Source: Glandiceps talaboti (lineage: Eukaryota; Hemichordata; Enteropneusta; Spengelidae). Taken from it: DNA of 64,000 bases. Location of the stretch: the NCBI RefSeq assembly GCF_964340395.1, contig NC_135563.1, positions 1,482,001 to 1,546,000 on the forward strand, given 5' to 3'. The translations under genes were made by a program, and so were the position numbers. Every line of letters starts with the position of its first letter. Position 1 is the first letter of the stretch. This document shows, piece by piece, positions 21,291 through 36,800 of the stretch. The notes beneath the pieces were generated by a model, which ran no database searches, had not been told where the DNA came from, and was given only the letters and a program-made list of their open reading frames with translations.

Positions 21291-22578
21291 TGTCTGTATG
21301 TACCCCTGTGTCTATGTGTATTTAAATCCAACTATTCAACTTTCAGAAAATGTTTTCATATTTATCATTTGCTGCATTCCGTTGACAACCAATACAGTAT
21401 TCCAATTATCTATTCCGTGTTTAGGTAAATCTTTAGCTTTAACATTGTCGACTTTAGTCACAAAGTGTTCGAAGACTCGCCATACATTCCAAGTTCTTCA
21501 GTTGAATAGAAAAACATGTTTCACCGTGACATGACCAACGCTGATTTCTGCAATATAGCTAATGCAAAGATATAACGTACTCTGTGTTGTTTATTACAGT
21601 TTAGAATAGGCTATGTTTGTTGAGTGACTATTCTTTTGGCGAATTTTAAGAAATTTGATGATCACTCGAGATACAAAATCTTGAAAAACAATATTCTGCC
21701 CACATCTTACGATAATGTATTCATAAATCCCACAACAACCGGGTTTTTTTCTTAAGAAAGAAAGAGACTGTAATTTGTTGTAATAGTTAGGGTTGGTGTT
21801 GATCCTTCCAATCTCAAACTAGGTTTTCTTCTTTAGACAGAATCTCGTCCCCTTTTATGTTTTATTCTTTAGACAGTGCTCTCTTATGTTCTAATACAGT
21901 TAGTAATCAACGTACAATCGATAAGATTTTCAGGCATTCTTTTATTGACAATAAAAAAATGTGGTCGCCATACAAAGTTTTGAAAAGAGGTCAAAATGAA
22001 ACCAAAATTTAGTCATGTTTGAATCGAATGTGGCCCACCGATTATTGTTGGGAAAGTAAAATATTGACGATTTCCTTGAAAACAAGGCGGTGATAAAAGA
22101 CCAGGAACAAGTTTCCATGTGGTAAAGTTTGGAGAGAATTAAAGAACTTTAATTTTCAGATAAATCCCCCCCCCAGCGTGGTGTAACCCCCCCCCCCCCA
22201 GCGAGGTGTAGTCTACCTTAACTGGATCTCGAATAAACCTTTGCTATATTTGGTTGTTTCATTGACAGTGAAATGGATTTGACATGTTGGCTTGGTTATT
22301 TTGGGTCTGGAATAAACCCAAGGCGCATGCGTTATGAGAAAACTGACTCTGGCTGAGAGTAAAGCACACGCATCAATCATAGGAAAGGGCCAAGGTGGTC
22401 AGAGACAGAATTTTCTCAACTTACATGGTCGTTAGACTGATATAACTAACTGTTGTCAACGTCCCAGTCAGACGAATCTCAACTTCCCCTACGTTCACTT
22501 ACGCATGATAAGTGATGCCTATCCATAGAAAGTTGCCATGGTTGGTTTGACGAGTAAAAATTGTAGACAACCACACTG
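21291..22578. other. Intergenic; small duplicated poly-C motif
   Basis: A 'cccccccagcg.ggtgta' motif occurs twice in tandem (about 22166-22210). The rest is complex sequence without a recognised gene. Confidence 0.5.
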
Positions 22579-22610
22579 TCCGTCTGTCTGTGTGTCTGTC
22601 TATCTATCTA

Positions 22611-22645
<35 letters not shown>

Positions 22646-22677
22646 CGCTCGCTCGCTCGCTCGCTCGCTCGCTCGCT
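22579..22677. repeat. (CTGT)n-(CGCT)n microsatellite
   Basis: CTGT/CTAT repeats pass abruptly into CGCT repeats (about 22644-22677). Confidence 0.97.
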
Positions 22678-25215
22678 AAAATCCAAACGAAAAATAATTC
22701 CTATTGCGTTTCTTTTGACAATAGGAGAAGTCAATATACAGTTGAAGGTAAAATAAGAACAAGAAAAAAATGTTCGTCTGTACGATGAAAAGAGGAAACC
22801 GATACGACTCTCTCTGTCACTTCACTGAGAGTAATTTATTTTTTAAGTACTGATCATCGCTCCAATAGAGTTATTTTGAAAGCCGTCAACGAGCAAGATG
22901 CATGGCTGGGTTTCTTTCCTCGTCTGTGTGGTTTATTTCTCCTAATCAGTAATTCTTCTATGCGAGTTGAAAGCAACACTTGTAAAGTGAAACTCGGCGA
23001 TTATAAGCCGTGTCGTCTGGTCCATTAAAGGTGCCATTGTCGAGTCACCTTCGTATCACTCGTTAAATGGCTTCTTGATTGATTTGATTCCCAACAATCT
23101 GGCAAAAACGATGAACATGTTCATCTGTCGGGAAAATTAAGACTTGAGTTTGTCTTCGTTATATTAACACTGCAATTGCCCCATAACATTAGACACTCAG
23201 CTTCCAAGTAGCTTAAGGAGCAGTCATGCTGTTTGATATTGCGTGTTACTCAGCCATTTCTTCAACATATCATATTCTTTCGGAGACCGTGACAGTGTTA
23301 TGTCGCTAAATACCATCTCCCAACATAGAACGTGACCGGCAAGTAAATTGAATTTTGAAGCTGAAGTTAGTTGGCGAGAACACACAAGCGGCTAGATAGA
23401 ATTAATTTCAAATGCACTAAACGTATTAGTTTACACCATCTTGGGCTTTTTTGAAAGCTAATCTGTTACAAGGCAAGCAATGAAAACTGCTTTGGAATAA
23501 AAGACGTCCCAGCATTCCCAACAATTACGTTTCTATACAGTGCAAGCATTCTGATCAGTTAGCACGATACATAGGAATGTCTGTGTGCTAATATCATTCA
23601 TGCATTCTGTAATCTCACTATAAAAGTTTTACTAAACGTACTCATCCAGAATGACTCCAATTGACGCTGTGTTATATTTGCAACGTTGCATACTCATTTC
23701 AAATTCTCCAATAATTACAATCTACGCAGATTTCTTAATAGTGTACCGATGTTAATTCAAGCTATGAAAAAATAGCCCTTAAAAGCGAGGGAATAGCTAG
23801 GAAGAAACATGATGGTCATGCAGCGGTTGCCTGTTATTTTGCCGATGATTCATTTAATTGTCCATAATAACCGTACGTTTTGAAAGAGATTTGGCTGCTA
23901 TAGGATTGTCTATGGCTCGTCGTTTTGATTTGACGTAATTAGGCAATCGATACGACTGTAGAACAGTTGACGATTTCCGCCCTTAGACCAATCGAGGCAA
24001 CGTCCATGACATTTCAACTGTCAAGTCATAATATACACAGGGTACTAATTATGTCCTAGAAACAAATATATACTGTATCATCATACCAATATAGCTCAGA
24101 CAATTAAAATTTTATTTGGCAAAATGGACGGTAGCGTTAATAGGCAAATCGGCTATTTTAAGGGTCAGAATGTGTGTGGTGTATTCCATATTTGTAGGGA
24201 TATGGATATTGGTTTTACCATCGTTATTTATTTTCCGTTTCCTATCTCTTTCGGGACTGTCTGACAAATATAGATGATGACAGATAATATGTGGCCTAGA
24301 AACCAGGGTCAGTTGGTGATGCGTGTATTAAGATATGGGGTGATGTTTGTCGCAGATTATGATGTTAATGACATAATCTAACACGTAGGCTGAGGGGAGA
24401 CATCATTTGAAAAGTTGAGTAAAATAAACGTTATTATTCAGCCGGTAATGATAAGATGTATATAGTAGGTGTAAAGTTTCAATTTAAAAATGACTAAAGA
24501 TTATTTGAGCCAATCCATGTGGTGTTAACCTATGGGGTACTGATTTGATTAATTGACGTTACCAGCAGTGGAAGCCATCTCACTGTCAGAAGCAGCATAG
24601 CACGGTGATTTACACGGCGAGCAATGGATAGTTGTCTCACAGTCAGCTGATTTATGAAAATGTGTTGACAACAATAATATCATGTTGTCCTCACGACAGA
24701 GATAAGATATAACGTTTCGCATCTCTTTAAATAGGTAGTATGGTCGACAAGTACATAGCTTTCATATTTGGTATGTAAACATGCCATCATCTAAAATTGT
24801 GTTTTGATTAATGCAATGTATAATTATTGGCAATATGGCAAAGTTTAGTTGGTATAAATATTCATAACTATTACTAATCATCTAATCAGTGACTAGTATT
24901 TCAAGATTGCATGATTATTGATTTTACATAGTCAACTTAAACACTCAATAACTCACCGTAAGTGAATTTCACAGCGTACTAGTATCAACTACAAAGGACT
25001 TATTTATCAAAAAAACTTTACGTGACCTCTATCTAGAGGGCACGAATAATCCTAATGAGGTAGGATTCGGGATAGTTTGAGGTCCGTGTAGACACAAACG
25101 CCTCCTGAACCTGTCCTGAAACCGTCCTGACTTTGTCCTATGTACTTTGTGGATGCATTCTGTCCTGAAAACCTCCTGACCTCATGTTGTAGCACTGAAA
25201 ATTAAAGCCTAAAAA
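22678..25215. other. Long single-copy intergenic stretch
   Basis: About 2.5 kb has no open frame worth calling, no tandem repeat and no recognised mobile element. Near 25048-25200 there are short local repeats of 'cctcctga/cctgtcctga' words. Possible regulatory content cannot be judged without comparative data. Confidence 0.5.
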
Positions 25216-25590
25216 AAAAAATCTGTGGTTCCGTTTTGCGCTCAATTTTAGAATATGTGGGGTAGGTAGATTTTTTTTGATTTTTTTAATAGTCAATTTT
25301 ACAACTCAATAAATCACCGTGAGTGAATTTTTTACAGCTCAATGTGTGAGTTTCTAGTTCAGGTAATTATGTTTTCCGTTGTTTTCTATATAGGCTCTGT
25401 GTGATTGGTTTCTTCCCATCAGATTTACAGCCATTACAGATTGGAAGACCATTTTTATATTGTCTTATTAAGTTGATGTCAGGTTCCACATCCACTATTT
25501 CTCGCGACACTTCACACAATTTTAGCGATTTTTTTTTGATTTTTTTTCTCGAATATGCCTCAGGTAGACGACCTACATATAGAGGCAACT
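25216..25590 (-). repeat. Dispersed repeat family R3, copy 2
   Basis: The block order is as in copy 1 at 11733-12090, with an extra AT-rich insert near 25290-25345. The minus-strand frame 25367-25588 (73 codons, with NLIRQYKNGLPICNGC and a KKIKKKS run) is the longest remaining reading frame of the family. The recurring NGC...SDGKK peptide in copy 1 supports a coding origin on this strand. Function unknown. Confidence 0.7.
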
Positions 25591-28500
25591 TACTTTTGAC
25601 GTTCTACTATTATCACATTGACTAACGTGCCCAGTCTCTCGACAAAGGTCTTTACCTTTGTTTGTAAATTGAGATCAAATAAACAATGATGTAGTTTACA
25701 ATTGGACAGTATCTCTTGGATTTGTTTTTTTCCGTACACTCTTTAATCCTGCTCCTTGAGTACAATATAATTACAAAAAAATAATGAGACAATTAAATTA
25801 ATAACATTAGACTTGTTATCATTAATTAATTTTACATTTTGTTCCTTTAATTTCAACACAAATCATGAAAATGAAGCTCCGTGAAAGTTAAACAGAACGG
25901 GTAATTTTGCTTTGTGAAATTTCAAATAACAAACTGATTCCATATTCTTATATGGTATAAAACTGATGTGAAGTGGGGAGGGGTAACAATGAATGGCATA
26001 GCGGGCAGTGCATTATCGGATTGAACTTTAAAGCTTACTTTCCGACGGACTTTCTACGAACCACTCTGGCAACCAAGGAGGTTAACACATCGTTGTTGCA
26101 GTTGCCTCCTATGTCGTGTGTTTAACTGTAAGTAAATGTATACAGTTGTACTGAGGTCATAGTTTTAAAGACAACTGTTATACCTACACGACTAATCAGT
26201 GCCCTGCGGTCAGAAACAAAAATACCGGAAAGAGAAAACTCTATCTCAGAATCGGAAGCAAATGAGCGTGCAGTTAGTAAACATAACTTCAATTACATAA
26301 AACAAGCCTTTAACGATTTCATAGGTCTTCAACATTGATCCAGCCTTTATCACCCAGATTGTTAAAAGAACGTTTGTAGTCAAGTCAATGTTTTACATCA
26401 AGATTGCTAGGAAAATGTTTATAGTTACACTGTGTAAATCTAACAGACTTTACTTGCGTTTCTGTATAGGATAAATATTACAAGAATTAAGCAACATTTA
26501 ACACCTTTTGATTTATTTGGGGTTTTTATTTTCTTATCAAATATGATAAATTTTACATCCTAATCTCCAAGTTTTGGTTATCTCTTTGAAAACTTACACT
26601 TTACGAGTGGAGATACTGCAAAACAATAATTGTTATTCGAGGTTTCTGCATTGTTGCCAGCAAAATATCAAAACATGTAAGAAAAAAAATGTATCAGAAG
26701 GAGTTGTTTGATGAATGGTTTTCTGACTCAATACTATTGTACAACATAGGTTGGCTTTACTGGGGCGTCTGTTTTCTCGTATACGTCTTTCACATGCTAT
26801 CATTTCACAGTATAAATATTAACCATTTTTTGTCATTTTCGCATTATCGCCTCTATCAGTATTTTCTATCTGTGTGTTGTTTAAGGGCATAGTGTCAAAC
26901 CAGTTTGATTTCAACATGTTGTTACCCTGGAAATCAACAAGGAACGTTTAAATCGGTCAGTAGTGATCTACTAAATCTAGTCAAACGTCAACTAGCCATT
27001 ATAGGTACAGAATGATATATTTCACCAAAATCTGAAAATGAAACTTTTCCGCTCAGTTCTTGTTTTTCATAAATATCATAATAATTGCGTTTGGTGCGTT
27101 TGTAGTTCAAGTGAAAACTATTCTTGTCGTGACCCAAGCGATACTATGTCAAGGGAATATTTGCCATGTTTTGTATTTCAAATGTTGCACCAATTATACT
27201 CTGTGTATGTTCATGATAACTAGCATCTACCAAACTTTTTTTCGGTTTAAGTTTTTATATCACACTTTCTGTTATTACCATTTGGTTATGTTTTCACACA
27301 TTTCTCACCAGTTCTCCTGCGTGTATGTAAAACTCATTTGCAAGTTCATGGGTATGAAGCGAACATACGATGAATGTCATCTTAATTGGTGTTGATGTTA
27401 AAGGAGTATTCCACCCCAAGTTTTAGTGACACAAACACGTTGTCAATTGGGTAGACTCTGGTAAGCGTTTAAAACACTGATTTATATTATTATTAACCAG
27501 GGTATGTAGTCTGTGTACACCTTTACCATACTTGCCGTGGGGTCATGTACTTTACATTTACTATCAGACTATTCCTAGCAATCCCAAACGTTCTTTGGTA
27601 TCAAAGTTTGAACTACGACTGGTTAGCAACAATGTGGTTAAATATTTTTATTTTCAGTGAATGACTAAACTGAAAATGGCTTGAATATTCGACTAATTTT
27701 GCACTTAAGTGTTTTTTGCAAGATGTTTCTACTTGAATTAGACTGAATTAAATTCTTTGTAACATCGAAAATATAATTTTAAAAGAATCTGATATGTTTT
27801 GCATAGAGCTAGGGTGATATGGTCTGCATCTTCAAAAGACTTGCATCTGTTTTTCTTCAAACAAAGTTTTCTGGGGACTAATTTCCACTTAAAATAGAAA
27901 GAACTTATCTTCGTTTTGGGTGGATCTTATTTCACCGACTTAAGGAGATATGCATAAAATATAGATCAGCAATGATGGAGCGCTTCGAAATAAAGACTTC
28001 AATAAACCATTTCTCTTCTTAATGCAAATCAGAAGCAAACTGTGGAGGCCAGTAAACGATTGGGGTAGGATGTTTATTAGCAGTAAGGGATGGAACATTT
28101 TGAATTGCTTCTCCACCTCACTTTTAGAAATGCATCCTTATATAAGCTGAAGGAATTGGGTCAAGCGTTTGGTCTTTGGGGAATAACTTCAAGTGGATGT
28201 TGGAGAGCTAAAAAAGACCCATCGAAATATATGACTAATGTTGTACAGTATTGTAATACTAGCGCTGAACAGTTACAGGCTAGTCAATAGAATGTCGGAG
28301 TTTGTTTTGCGACAATTGTCATCACTTTGTATGTCCTTCATTACCTAGCACATGGGTCTCCAAACTTTGACAGTTTCAAGTAATAGAAAACGAGTTTAAA
28401 ATGAAGTCTTTGGGAGATGCCAGGGTTTACATTCAAGATACCCCAGTTGTCATGGAAATTGCGACACTCAAATTCCAACTCATGTCAGTGAGTAGGCCCA

Positions 28501-28942
28501 GTGTTTGGAGTAGCCGAGGTTGTATTCTCCAGTCACGTTTCACGATAACTCGTAGGAGGTACAGGGTCTCATTGATAGACTTTTCAACACACCTTTCACA
28601 CGGTAAACCGGAGAGCAGAATAGATAAGCACAGTGTTAGCCAAACACATGGTAACAGTTGTCTCATATATCTTGCCAGACAGTCAACTGAAAAGCCAAAC
28701 CACTCTCATCCACTGTCAATAGACTTGCCTATTTTTATTCTGTTAAGTTCGTTAGTGATTTAAAACAGATTTCAGTGAACGAGGTGATCATGTTGTTTAC
28801 ATTAGACAGTACATCCGCTGTGCTGACGTGTCAATGACGAAAGGTGAATTCTCGGTCTTCGACTGAAATCCGATTGCTATGCATACCGTGCTAGCTAGCA
28901 GATTATCATAGCATCGCCATTTTTGACGGTGGATTCAAACGT
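25591..28942. other. Intergenic single-copy sequence; no supported gene
   Basis: The frames at 26689, 27038/27060, 28090 and 28401 (60-120 codons) show no domains, overlap other-frame ORFs and lack splice-site support, so they are not called. No RNA gene was identified. Confidence 0.5.
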
Positions 28943-29012
28943 TTGTTGTTGTTGCTGTTGTTGTTGCTGTTGTTGTTGCTGCTGTTGTTGTTGTTGTTGT
29001 TGTTGTTGTTGT
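28943..29012. repeat. (TTG)n microsatellite with TGC variants
   Basis: About 70 bp of TTG/CTG trinucleotide repeats. Confidence 0.97.
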
Positions 29013-31378
<2,366 letters not shown>

Positions 31379-31718
31379 ATGTGATATTTAATAGGTCTGT
31401 GTCTGTGTTTATTCGTACATAGATTTATAGTCATACCTGTACCTGTGACGTGTGTTTGCGTACGTGCGTACGCATATGCATATCTTTCTGTTATGCGTGT
31501 CTTTTTGTGTATTTTACTATATCGACTATTGTCTGTGTCTGAGCGTCTGTTTGTAAGATATCGTGATAAGATCTAAATAGGAAGTTAATAGAAAAGTTAA
31601 ATTTGTCAAAATTTGAAAGGTGATATGCAATGTGTACTATATATACAGCCATCCATGGGTTCACGCTATCGCACCACCCTAAAAGTAAATTTTCAATGAT
31701 CGAATCAATATCACATTC

Positions 31719-31720
<2 letters not shown>

Positions 31721-31754
<34 letters not shown>

Positions 31755-31803
31755 TACATACATACATACATACATACATACACACATACATACATACACA
31801 CAT
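31721..31803. repeat. (CA)n-(CATA)n microsatellite
   Basis: CA dinucleotides pass into CATA tetranucleotides. Open frames on both strands are artefacts. Confidence 0.97.
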
Positions 31804-31841
31804 GCACGATTATTTTGCAAGTTGTGTTATCCCGTTGTAAT

Positions 31842-32068
31842 ATAAGTCATACGGCGCGATGAGTCTGCGTTCACGTGAGCAGCGCCAGTCTTATGGAACA
31901 GTATACCGCTTGAATTTCGTTCTTCGTCAACTGTCGATAAATTCAAGAAGGACATCAAGACACATCTGTTTGCAAGAGCTTTCTCTAACTTTTTACATTG
32001 ATCTACAATTATTCCTGTTCAGGGCCATAGAACATTACATCGTATTGGATTGTGGTGCAATACAAATT

Positions 32069-32133
<65 letters not shown>
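31842..32133 (+). pseudogene. 3' end of a CR1/L2-like LINE with (GATT)n tail
   Basis: In one frame the DNA reads AFT-stop-AAPVLWNSIPLEFRS followed by TVDKFKKDIKTHLFARAF and a stop near 32000. This is the conserved C-terminus of CR1/L2-type LINE ORF2 proteins ('W..LP...R.....F...L...LF'). A TGA interrupts it where a Trp or similar codon would be expected. About 65 bp downstream of the ORF end the copy finishes in a (GATT)n run (32068-32133), the kind of short 3' tandem tail typical of these LINEs, which lack poly(A). Almost all of the element is missing, so this is a strongly 5'-truncated insertion. Confidence 0.85.
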
Positions 32134-33264
32134 AACGGGTACTTAGCATGTATTAAAACCCAAATCTATAATTGTACGTATGGAAATAGATGCAAAATGC
32201 AAACACTATGAAGAGTCCACTCATCTTAAGGGATATTTTTATGAAGTGTGTTGAGCAGCCCTGTTGGTTCGTGTAGTCTTAAGTGAGTTCTTAGTCGCGC
32301 TCAAACAGCTCTAAATAGCACAATGAGCGTTGCTGTCTTTGATCAGTAAACAGTCTTTCAAAGGGGCTTATATGCTGTTCTATCGGCTTTTGAATTGTCC
32401 CGTCCAGGCCAAGCAAACTGAATCCATCGCTTGGTTTTTATCTGGCCACTAAGTTGGACTCAGTTTTCAAGCAAGGAGTGATTGAGCCGAAAGAAAAACA
32501 ACTCAAGTAGAAGGAAAGAGGCAATTCATTATGTAGAGCAATAGTAGAACGATGACATAGAGTTAACCGACTCGTGCAGAGAGACTATCTATGAAGTGCA
32601 CTCATTTAGTATACACCGCTGACGTTTAACCCCTCCACAACTTATTCCCACTTATATTAATTGTGCAAAATTCTTGATTTTTCTGTCATTAATTACTTAA
32701 ACCATAGACACGTCATATAAACCAATTGAAATCAACATGATTTATACCTCTTTCAAATGATAATAAACAAACAAAGATGGGGGATTTTAGTTTTAGTTTT
32801 GTTCTCATGTTTGTGTGACTGATGATGATGATTTTGTACGTGTGTTCAAAGCTTAAGATGATATTCCATCCAAATGTGTTAAAGAATCAACCACTGTTAG
32901 GTGTAACCTATACTCAACGTACAAACTATTGATACCGTTCACTTTAACCTCCCCTCTTAAAAAAATAGGATGTCGATTTTTTTTTCACGAGTTGGTCATC
33001 AGTAAGCGATTGAATATCATCGTGCTTGAACGAGTTTATTCAAGTATTCACCACAATGGAAAGTTATGGACGTTTACCGTACTCACGTTTTTACTCAATA
33101 TACACTTGGCTAATATCGTATATTTTCTGCTTCTGAACTCATAAAAATATCGAATCCAATTATAGGGATGTGAAATATACCTCTGGCATACTAGGCATTT
33201 TAAACATCGAATTCGTGACTGGTAAATGGTTTCAAGGCACTACTAGAAAACATTGAACGAATGT
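32134..33264. other. Intergenic, nothing recognised
   Basis: This is complex sequence. The 71-codon frame at 32929-33144 is unsupported. Confidence 0.5.
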
Positions 33265-33875
33265 ACATTTTCAATCATTTACATATACATATATACATAT
33301 ATACCTCTAAGACGTATTTTCAATCATTTACATATACATATATACCTCTAAGACGTATTTTCAATCATTTACATATACATATATACATATACATATATAT
33401 ATATATACCTCTAAGACGTATTTTCAATCATTTACATATACATATATACATATACATATATATATATATACCTCTAAGACGTATTTTCAATCATTTACAT
33501 ATACATATATACATATACATATATACATATACATATATACATATATACCTCTAAGACGTATTTTCAATCATTTACATATACATATATACATATACATATA
33601 CATATATACCTCTAAGACGTATTTTCAATCATTTACATATACATATATACCTCTAAGACGTATTTTCAATCATTTACATATACATATATACCTCTAAGAC
33701 GTATTTTCAATCATTTACATATACATATATACCTCTAAGACGTATTTTCAATCATTTACATATACATATATACCTCTAAGACGTATTTTCAATCATTTAC
33801 ATATACATATATACCTCTAAGACGTATTTTCAATCATTTACATATACATATATACCTCTAAGACGTATTTTCAAA
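33265..33875. repeat. 41-bp tandem repeat, about 12 copies
   Basis: The unit contains 'ttttcaatcatttacatata' followed by 'catatatacctctaagacgta'-type sequence. The period is 41 bp in the right half (for example 33663 to 33704). Left copies are longer because of extra CATATA/TATA blocks. The units are nearly identical, so the expansion is recent. Confidence 0.95.
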
Positions 33876-36800
33876 GTTAAGTCTCTTTTTATGTCATTTT
33901 TTCATAAGATTTAAAATATGGCCATTCCTGTTTGAACTCAATGGCAATTTATAGGAGTATTTCTATGATATGTTGGGTTTATAGTTCATTCTGATGATCC
34001 AAAATCAGCAGTATAAAACGCCTCTCTACTTAGCAGCCAGAAAACGTCTTCTCACGATTGCATTTCTCTTTCAGATGTCCACCTTAATGAAGCATTACAT
34101 TGAGACATAAAAATCCATTCACTTTGTATTATAAGTAAAGCAAGACATTTTGATCAAGTGAAACTTGTACCAGAATCAATTTCACAAATGAGCGAAAAGT
34201 AGCACAACCTCTCTGATGATCGTATTCAAGTTACTGAATAGCCGCGACATGCGTAAGGGTACAGTCAATTACCAGTCAAATGAATATGTAAATACATCAA
34301 TTTTTCAAAAGATGATTCTCAACATACCCAGGTCATGATGTGACTTACGCAAACTTAACTAGCTGTTCAAAACGTTATTTTTATTTCTTTTGAGTTCATG
34401 TTGAACTTCTTTTCTTTGTTATTTTGTTCTGTTTTGTTTTCAATCAACAAATAACATTGAACTCGAACAATACCGTTTAATAGCAAAAGTTTGGAGAAAT
34501 GTGTAAACTTTAAACATTCAAGATTTTAAGTCTGCGGGAAAGAAACTATGAGTGTTAACCATGACACAGAGTACACATACGCTAAATGACTGTGTGTCCA
34601 CGTAGCCAATGGTTAATTTATCACAATTAAATTACTCCCCTTCATGATAGAAAACAGTCATATAAAACGAGTCCACGCCATATTTTGTCCTCGGCTGTCT
34701 ACTTCCTACTTCACTTTAATAGCTTTTTGTTTTGACATCAGAAAACAGACTTCCTTTCTCATGCGAAAACTAAAACGATCGAATTGCGAGTGGTTTTATT
34801 CAATTTTCACTGTTTTATACAGCAGCTATTTGAGTTGATGATATGGCGGCTATTAAGTGTTGTTTTTAAAACTTCAACGATGCCCCAGTAACGATGGGAC
34901 TTTGTTTTCAATGCTCGGTTGCATACAATCGAAGTCATTTCAGCCATGATAAGATACCGAACAATCATTAAATTGACATGATACAAGGTACACGGCTTGA
35001 TGGAAATGCTTTAATCTCACATGTACACCTTACATGTACCTAGTTTCAACAATATAGTTTTCCTGAGTCTGTACTTGTTTGTATTAAAATTTGAAACTAA
35101 CCGGTGAGTTTGACCTGACAACATTGACTTGTAATCACCAGGTCATCGGGATAAGAGTTATATCTTGTACCTTGAATAACGATATGACCAACAACGTTTA
35201 GAGGAAACCTGACTGGAATGACTTATATTTAGGGTTCAAATCACGGATTTATATATATATGCCAAAGTTCACCTATCATTTGTTAACATGTTTGCTACAT
35301 TTTGAAAGGAGTGAGTTTTTGAAAGACAACAAGAATAAATGAAAGAGGTTCATGACAAAGTTAAGAGAAACTGTTAAACGACAACATGTACATTCAAAGG
35401 TGATTTGTTGTTGTAATTCGTTCTTTTTAGTTAAGACTGTACAATAATATAAATTACAAACGACGTTGTTGCTAACTTTATTGACCGTTGATAAAATCAC
35501 TCGTCTCCCTGTTTTGTTCATGTCAGTGTCTAATCAACTACGTCATAACGTCGTTACCTAAGAACAAGTTCAGGATTTAGATGCCTAGTCCTGAATCTAT
35601 TCCAACACAATGATTTAGTTTGTAATGGTTTTTCGAAATGTATGTTTGATTGGGGTTTTTTTCTGAAGCATTGTATAATGACCATTGCTATTAAAATACA
35701 GAAACAAAAATGATGGTTCATAGGGCAGCAGTTCGTGTCACATTCCTGAGTCCGTCAGAGACAGGCGGTACTGTGTCTATAAATTGATTATTTTAAGTAC
35801 CGCACGTTTGCGACCCACTTAGGTGGGCGCCGCGACTGCTTGACATCATGACATTTCAAAACGTCCAGTTTCTATGGCGATATACCAAAAAGAGAAAGAA
35901 TTCGTTTAAAATTATCGATCGCATTCTTTCATCTGCACAAAATATTCAGAAAGGCGGTGCAAACGAATTCTAGCTCACCGTTCGAGCGTGGTAGCAGCAC
36001 TCTCGTCACAATCTCTTGTTATTATGTCTGGCAGCGGGAGAAAACTTGGAACCTGTATGCTGAAAATATGATAGAAGTATGCCATCGCATATTAAAGTCG
36101 ATAGAACCTAACGTTTAATCATGTCTGCAAAATGTGTAACTTTTAGTGTAAAAGAAATACTAACTGAAATGTAAACAAAGCCCCATTAAACTTTACTACC
36201 ATGCACCGCGTTTACCAGGTAACAGACAGACGCTGAGTCACTTGCTGATAAGTCGAAAAAACAAAGCTGACAAAACTGATAACTCATACAGAAGAATAAA
36301 TGATTACACCATATTATTCGCTCCCTCATAAACTATTTATGGTTTTTCTCACGCAAATTAGTCAGGACGTAATATTTTGGTTTTATCGAACTTGATCGAA
36401 TGGTGAACACATGACAAGTTTGTAAAACCCCAAGCGAACGACAGACTTAGCTGTCTGGTGTGTGTTTGTCTCCAAGTCGTGTAAGAACAAGTCCTAACAT
36501 CCAACTTTTAGCAAGGCTGCTGTGTGACATGTGTAAGGTAGCGACAACATCAGAAAATAAACTTGGTGGCTTTACATTCTATGAAGTAAATTTTAAGATG
36601 TATAAACAGTTCACATTTTCACACCAAGAAAGCAAAGTGTTTTGAATTAGGAAAAATATATTGGGATGGGAAAAGGCATGACAATTCACAGGAAGTGTCT
36701 GGTTCATTATACCCTTCAGATATCCAAATCCCTGTACGTCTTCAAGTTCTATATCATACTTGGTCTAATTGTAATTAATTTGGCTAGGGATATTCACTTT

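Noticed and set aside
28401-28763. 120-codon plus-strand frame
   Set aside because: No homology recognised and a competing minus-strand frame; most likely chance.
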